A stretch of DNA of 7,333 bases from Dehalococcoidales bacterium (lineage in GTDB: Bacteria > Chloroflexota > Dehalococcoidia > Dehalococcoidales > ARS1013). Of this stretch, positions 5,515 to 7,333 are shown one piece after another. The notes below the pieces were generated by a model, which was not told where the DNA came from, made no database searches, and was given only the letters and a program-made list of their open reading frames with translations. The position numbers and the translations under genes are program-made. Within the stretch, counting starts at the first letter, position 1; each line of letters begins with the position of its first letter. The stretch is taken from contig DAOVGW010000029.1 of NCBI GenBank assembly GCA_030672225.1, positions 1 through 7,333 of the forward strand. The letters are read 5' to 3'.

Positions 5515-5929
5515 CGGGATGCAAAGAGGGTTAGCCGGTACTATCATCAGCCGCCTGGAGAAGCAGGGGCTTAAGCTGGTAGCAATTAAGATGCTTAAAC
5601 TGGATAAAGCCCTAGCCCAACGACACTACGCGCCTCATAAGGATAAGCCCTTCTTTGGTAGCCTGATAACTTCTATCACCTCAGCCCCGATAGTAGCCGC
5701 TACCTTTGAGGGAGAAGGAGCCGTAGAGTTAATCAGAAAAGCCATGGGCGAAACTGACCCGACTAAGGCTGAGGCGGGAACTATCAGGGGTGATTTCGGT
5801 CTGGACATTGAGCGCAATACCATTCATGGCTCTGACTCAGCTGAGACTGCCCGAAGGGAAATCGAGCTGTTCTTTTCCGATGATGAAATTTTTGATTACC
5901 ACCGGGGAACTGGTAGCTCAAGCTACTGA
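5483..5929 (+). CDS. ndk: Nucleoside diphosphate kinase
   Basis: Transfers the gamma-phosphate of an NTP to an NDP through a phosphohistidine, balancing cytoplasmic NTP and dNTP pools. The product is 148 aa, a full-length NDPK. RSLVLIKPDG (3-12) carries substrate lysine K9. R85, T91, R102 and N112 fit the nucleotide- and phosphate-contact set. The active-site signature NTIHGSDS (112-119) holds the phosphorylated histidine H115. The C-terminus IFDYHRGTGSSSY is short and polar. It is the last gene of thiL-tsaE-tsaB-ndk and starts 32 bp before the tsaB stop. Its 3' end overlaps the convergent rsfS gene by 7 bp with no terminator between them, so each transcript must run at least a little way antisense into the other. 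Confidence 0.98.
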   Translation: MERSLVLIKPDGMQRGLAGTIISRLEKQGLKLVAIKMLKLDKALAQRHYAPHKDKPFFGSLITSITSAPIVAATFEGEGAVELIRKAMGETDPTKAEAGTIRGDFGLDIERNTIHGSDSAETARREIELFFSDDEIFDYHRGTGSSSY

Positions 5930-6282
5930 ATCCTGACCACGGGGCCTGCCTGACTCCAAAGCTCGTCTAGCTGGTAGTAATCCCGCTCAATGGTAGCAAA
6001 GATATGGACAATGACCTCACCATAATCAAGAAGCAGCCACCCCGAATCTACTGTGCCCTCACAATGGTGAGGTAGCACGCCCTCTTTTTTGAGTGAGTGC
6101 ACAATTTCATCATAGATAGCCTTAATCTGCCGACTGGACTGGACGCTACACATAACGAAGTAATCAGCAAAGCTACATATGCCCCGAGCATCCAGCAGCA
6201 CAATATCTTGGGCCTGTTTATCACCGGCTACCTCTACCGCCTTGCGGGCTATGTCAATTGCTTCCAGAAGCCAAACCTCCAC
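5923..6282 (-). CDS. rsfS: Ribosomal silencing factor RsfS (Iojap family)
   Basis: RsfS binds ribosomal protein uL14 on the 50S subunit and blocks subunit joining when nutrients are scarce. In this 119-aa frame KQAQDIVLLDARG (22-34), ADYFVMCSVQSSRQIKAI (39-56), the Glu-Gly/Gly-Trp block HCEGTVDSGWLLLDYG (73-88), and IVHIF followed by RDYYQLDELW (91-109) are all family hallmarks. The boundary given uses GTG at 6282, which has no good Shine-Dalgarno. A strong GGAGG (6279-6275) lies within the first codons, 8 nt before an in-frame CTG (6267-6265). Starting there gives 114 aa beginning (M)EAIDIARKAVEVA, which fits the family N-terminus better. The gene has its own extended -10 promoter and is convergent with ndk. 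Confidence 0.95.
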   Translation of the reverse strand: MEVWLLEAIDIARKAVEVAGDKQAQDIVLLDARGICSFADYFVMCSVQSSRQIKAIYDEIVHSLKKEGVLPHHCEGTVDSGWLLLDYGEVIVHIFATIERDYYQLDELWSQAGPVVRIQ

Positions 6283-6302
6283 CAGATAATAGCCTGTTTA
6301 TT

Positions 6303-6330
6303 ATTATACCATAATCGGGGTAATGGTAAG
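6303..6330 (-). promoter_or_regulatory. rsfS promoter (extended -10)
   Basis: On the minus strand TGGTATAAT (6311-6303) is a perfect extended -10. The best -35, CTTACC (6330-6325; 3 of 6 matches, 16-bp spacer), is weak, as expected when TG compensates. The predicted start near 6296 gives about 14 nt before GTG 6282, with no Shine-Dalgarno, or about 29 nt before CTG 6267, with GGAGG included. Confidence 0.72.
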
Positions 6331-6421
6331 CCCCAACCGGGAAGAGGATGCCGTGCTTCTTAAAGAAAGCTACCAAGACTTACAAAAAGTAAAGACTAAC
6401 GCCAATCGCCCTATATCTACT

Positions 6422-6450
6422 TTTATATTTACCGCTACTTCTGGTATAAT
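6422..6450 (+). promoter_or_regulatory. ftsH promoter (extended -10)
   Basis: TTTATA (6422-6427; 4 of 6 matches to the -35), a 17-bp spacer and TGGTATAAT (6442-6450) form a good vegetative-type promoter. The predicted start is near 6457, at the first base before a perfect palindrome, and leaves a leader of about 32 nt before ftsH. No CIRCE-type inverted repeat was seen. The rest of the divergent gap (6312-6421) holds no gene I can support. Confidence 0.75.
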
Positions 6451-6457
6451 ATAAGCA

Positions 6458-6474
6458 GGCCAATAAGATTGGCC
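6458..6474 (+). repeat. Perfect 7-bp palindrome at the 5' end of the ftsH leader
   Basis: GGCCAAT (6458-6464), the 3-base centre AAG and ATTGGCC (6468-6474) form an exact inverted repeat. It begins at the predicted transcription start. In RNA it would be a compact 5' hairpin; in DNA it could be a dimeric repressor site overlapping +1. No T run follows and the start codon is 15 nt further on, so it is not a terminator. Confidence 0.7.
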
Positions 6475-6488
6475 AGGTGTTGAGGCAA

Positions 6489-7333
6489 ATGATGAGAATA
6501 AATTGGAGACGTAGTATCCTGGTTTACCTGGTTATCATAATTGCCGCCGTAGCTCTCTTCTCTTTCGTTTTGCCAGGCTCCCCAAAGCCAGAAGAAATCC
6601 CGCTAAGTGATGCTATAGCTATGTCACAAAATGGCGAAATAGGGGAGATAATGGTTGAAGGTGATGCCCTAAATATTACCGCTACCGATGGCACCGAGTT
6701 TATAACATTCAAGGAAGCCAGCGCTAGCATATACGATATTGAGGGACTTAGCCTTGAAGGGATAATAGTTGCGATAAAAGAAGGAGGGTTTAACTGGGGT
6801 GGCTTGCTGATTAGCCTCCTTCCCCTGCTTCTCATCGGTGGCTTCTTGTTCTTCATCTTCAGTCAGGCACGAGGGGCTAATAGCCAGGCGATGAGCTTCG
6901 GTCGCTCAAAAGCCCGATTGTTCCCGGCTAATACACCGACGGTAACCTTTGATGATGTCGCTGGGGTTGAGGAAGCCAAGCAGGAGTTGCACGAAGTGGT
7001 AGATTTCCTAAAAGCACGGGAGAAGTTCCAGTCCCTGGGAGCACGCATTCCCAAAGGCATGCTTCTCATAGGACCGCCGGGCACCGGCAAGACGTTGCTG
7101 GCTCGGGCAATAGCCGGTGAAGCCGGGGTGCCTTTCTTCTCTATCAGTGGTAGCGAATTTGTGGAGATGTTTGTTGGTGTCGGTGCCTCAAGGGTGCGTG
7201 ACCTCTTTGACCAGGCCAAACGTAATGCGCCGTGCATTATCTTTATTGATGAAATTGACGCCGTCGGTCGTCATCGGGGCGCCGGGCTGGGTGGCGGTCA
7301 TGATGAGCGGGAGCAAACTTTAAACCAGATTCT
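6489..7333 (+). CDS. ftsH: ATP-dependent zinc metalloprotease FtsH, N-terminal part (runs off the window)
   Basis: Membrane-anchored AAA+ protease that degrades unneeded or damaged membrane and soluble proteins. 281 codons are visible. TM1 is at about 9-28 ([19 protein letters not shown]), an external segment at about 29-102, TM2 at about 103-125, and then the cytoplasmic AAA+ domain. This starts with [15 protein letters not shown] (153-167) and has Walker A GPPGTGKT (195-202), pore loop MFVGVG (227-232) and Walker [10 protein letters not shown] (249-257). The second region of homology and the HEXXH zinc site would lie beyond the window; the truncation is only the window edge. Two tandem ATGs (6489, 6492) follow GAGG (6482-6485). 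The second has the better 6-nt spacing, so the true start may be 6492. Its own promoter and palindrome lie upstream, divergent from rsfS. Confidence 0.97.
   Translation, partial: MMRINWRRSILVYLVIIIAAVALFSFVLPGSPKPEEIPLSDAIAMSQNGEIGEIMVEGDALNITATDGTEFITFKEASASIYDIEGLSLEGIIVAIKEGGFNWGGLLISLLPLLLIGGFLFFIFSQARGANSQAMSFGRSKARLFPANTPTVTFDDVAGVEEAKQELHEVVDFLKAREKFQSLGARIPKGMLLIGPPGTGKTLLARAIAGEAGVPFFSISGSEFVEMFVGVGASRVRDLFDQAKRNAPCIIFIDEIDAVGRHRGAGLGGGHDEREQTLNQI

Noticed and set aside
6342..6361. Possible hairpin AAGAGG/CTTCTT in the rsfS-ftsH gap
   Set aside because: The stem is 6 bp with a G-U pair and an 8-base loop, it is not near a gene end, and it is likely chance.
6097..6363. Open frame of 88 codons on the plus strand over the rsfS 5' end and promoter
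   Set aside because: It lies opposite a clear rsfS and across its promoter, with no domain and no ribosome-binding site of note.
6524..7237. Long minus-strand open frames opposite ftsH
   Set aside because: They mirror the strongly conserved FtsH coding sequence and show no independent protein features.

Overview
The window is a gene-dense (about 93% coding or tRNA), medium-GC bacterial chromosome segment made almost entirely of housekeeping genes. Gene content and protein style suggest an uncultured Chloroflexota, perhaps Dehalococcoidia: an RNase III with NLAGALEAVIAA in its second active-site segment, a short lysine-rich MGKRDYRHRE-type protein, and a two-TM FtsH. That assignment is inference from remembered family resemblance, not from a search. 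I found no phage, IS, CRISPR or defence genes and no convincing rho-independent terminator.

Layout. (1) 63-223, minus strand: tandem tRNA-Gln(CUG) and tRNA-Glu(CUC), both with encoded CCA, behind an extended -10 promoter. (2) 287-1558, plus strand: rnc (RNase III), a 47-aa basic protein, and acylphosphatase. (3) 1639-3033, minus strand: a MobA-like nucleotidyltransferase followed 3 bp later by a DUF362 protein. (4) 3106-5929, plus strand: thiL-tsaE-tsaB-ndk, in which every gene overlaps the next; the promoter predicts a leaderless thiL mRNA. (5) 5923-6282, minus strand: rsfS, overlapping the 3' end of ndk tail to tail. (6) 6422-7333, plus strand: the promoter, a leader palindrome and the 5' part of ftsH, which runs off the window end.

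How the genes fit together. Most act on RNA, translation or protein quality: tRNAs, RNase III (rRNA and mRNA processing), TsaE and TsaB (t6A37 tRNA modification), RsfS (ribosome silencing) and FtsH (membrane proteolysis). ThiL makes thiamine diphosphate, Ndk balances NTP pools, and MobA would make the nucleotide form of the molybdenum cofactor, so molybdoenzymes are probably encoded elsewhere.

The main points of interest are small-scale. RNase III has Gly where a metal-binding catalytic Asp is expected. Four promoters share TGnTATAAT, one of them placed to give a leaderless thiL transcript. rsfS may start at a CTG codon. ftsH has a perfect 7-bp palindrome at its predicted transcription start. 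TTG starts are common (4 of 11 genes). I see no convincing wholly undescribed multi-gene system.
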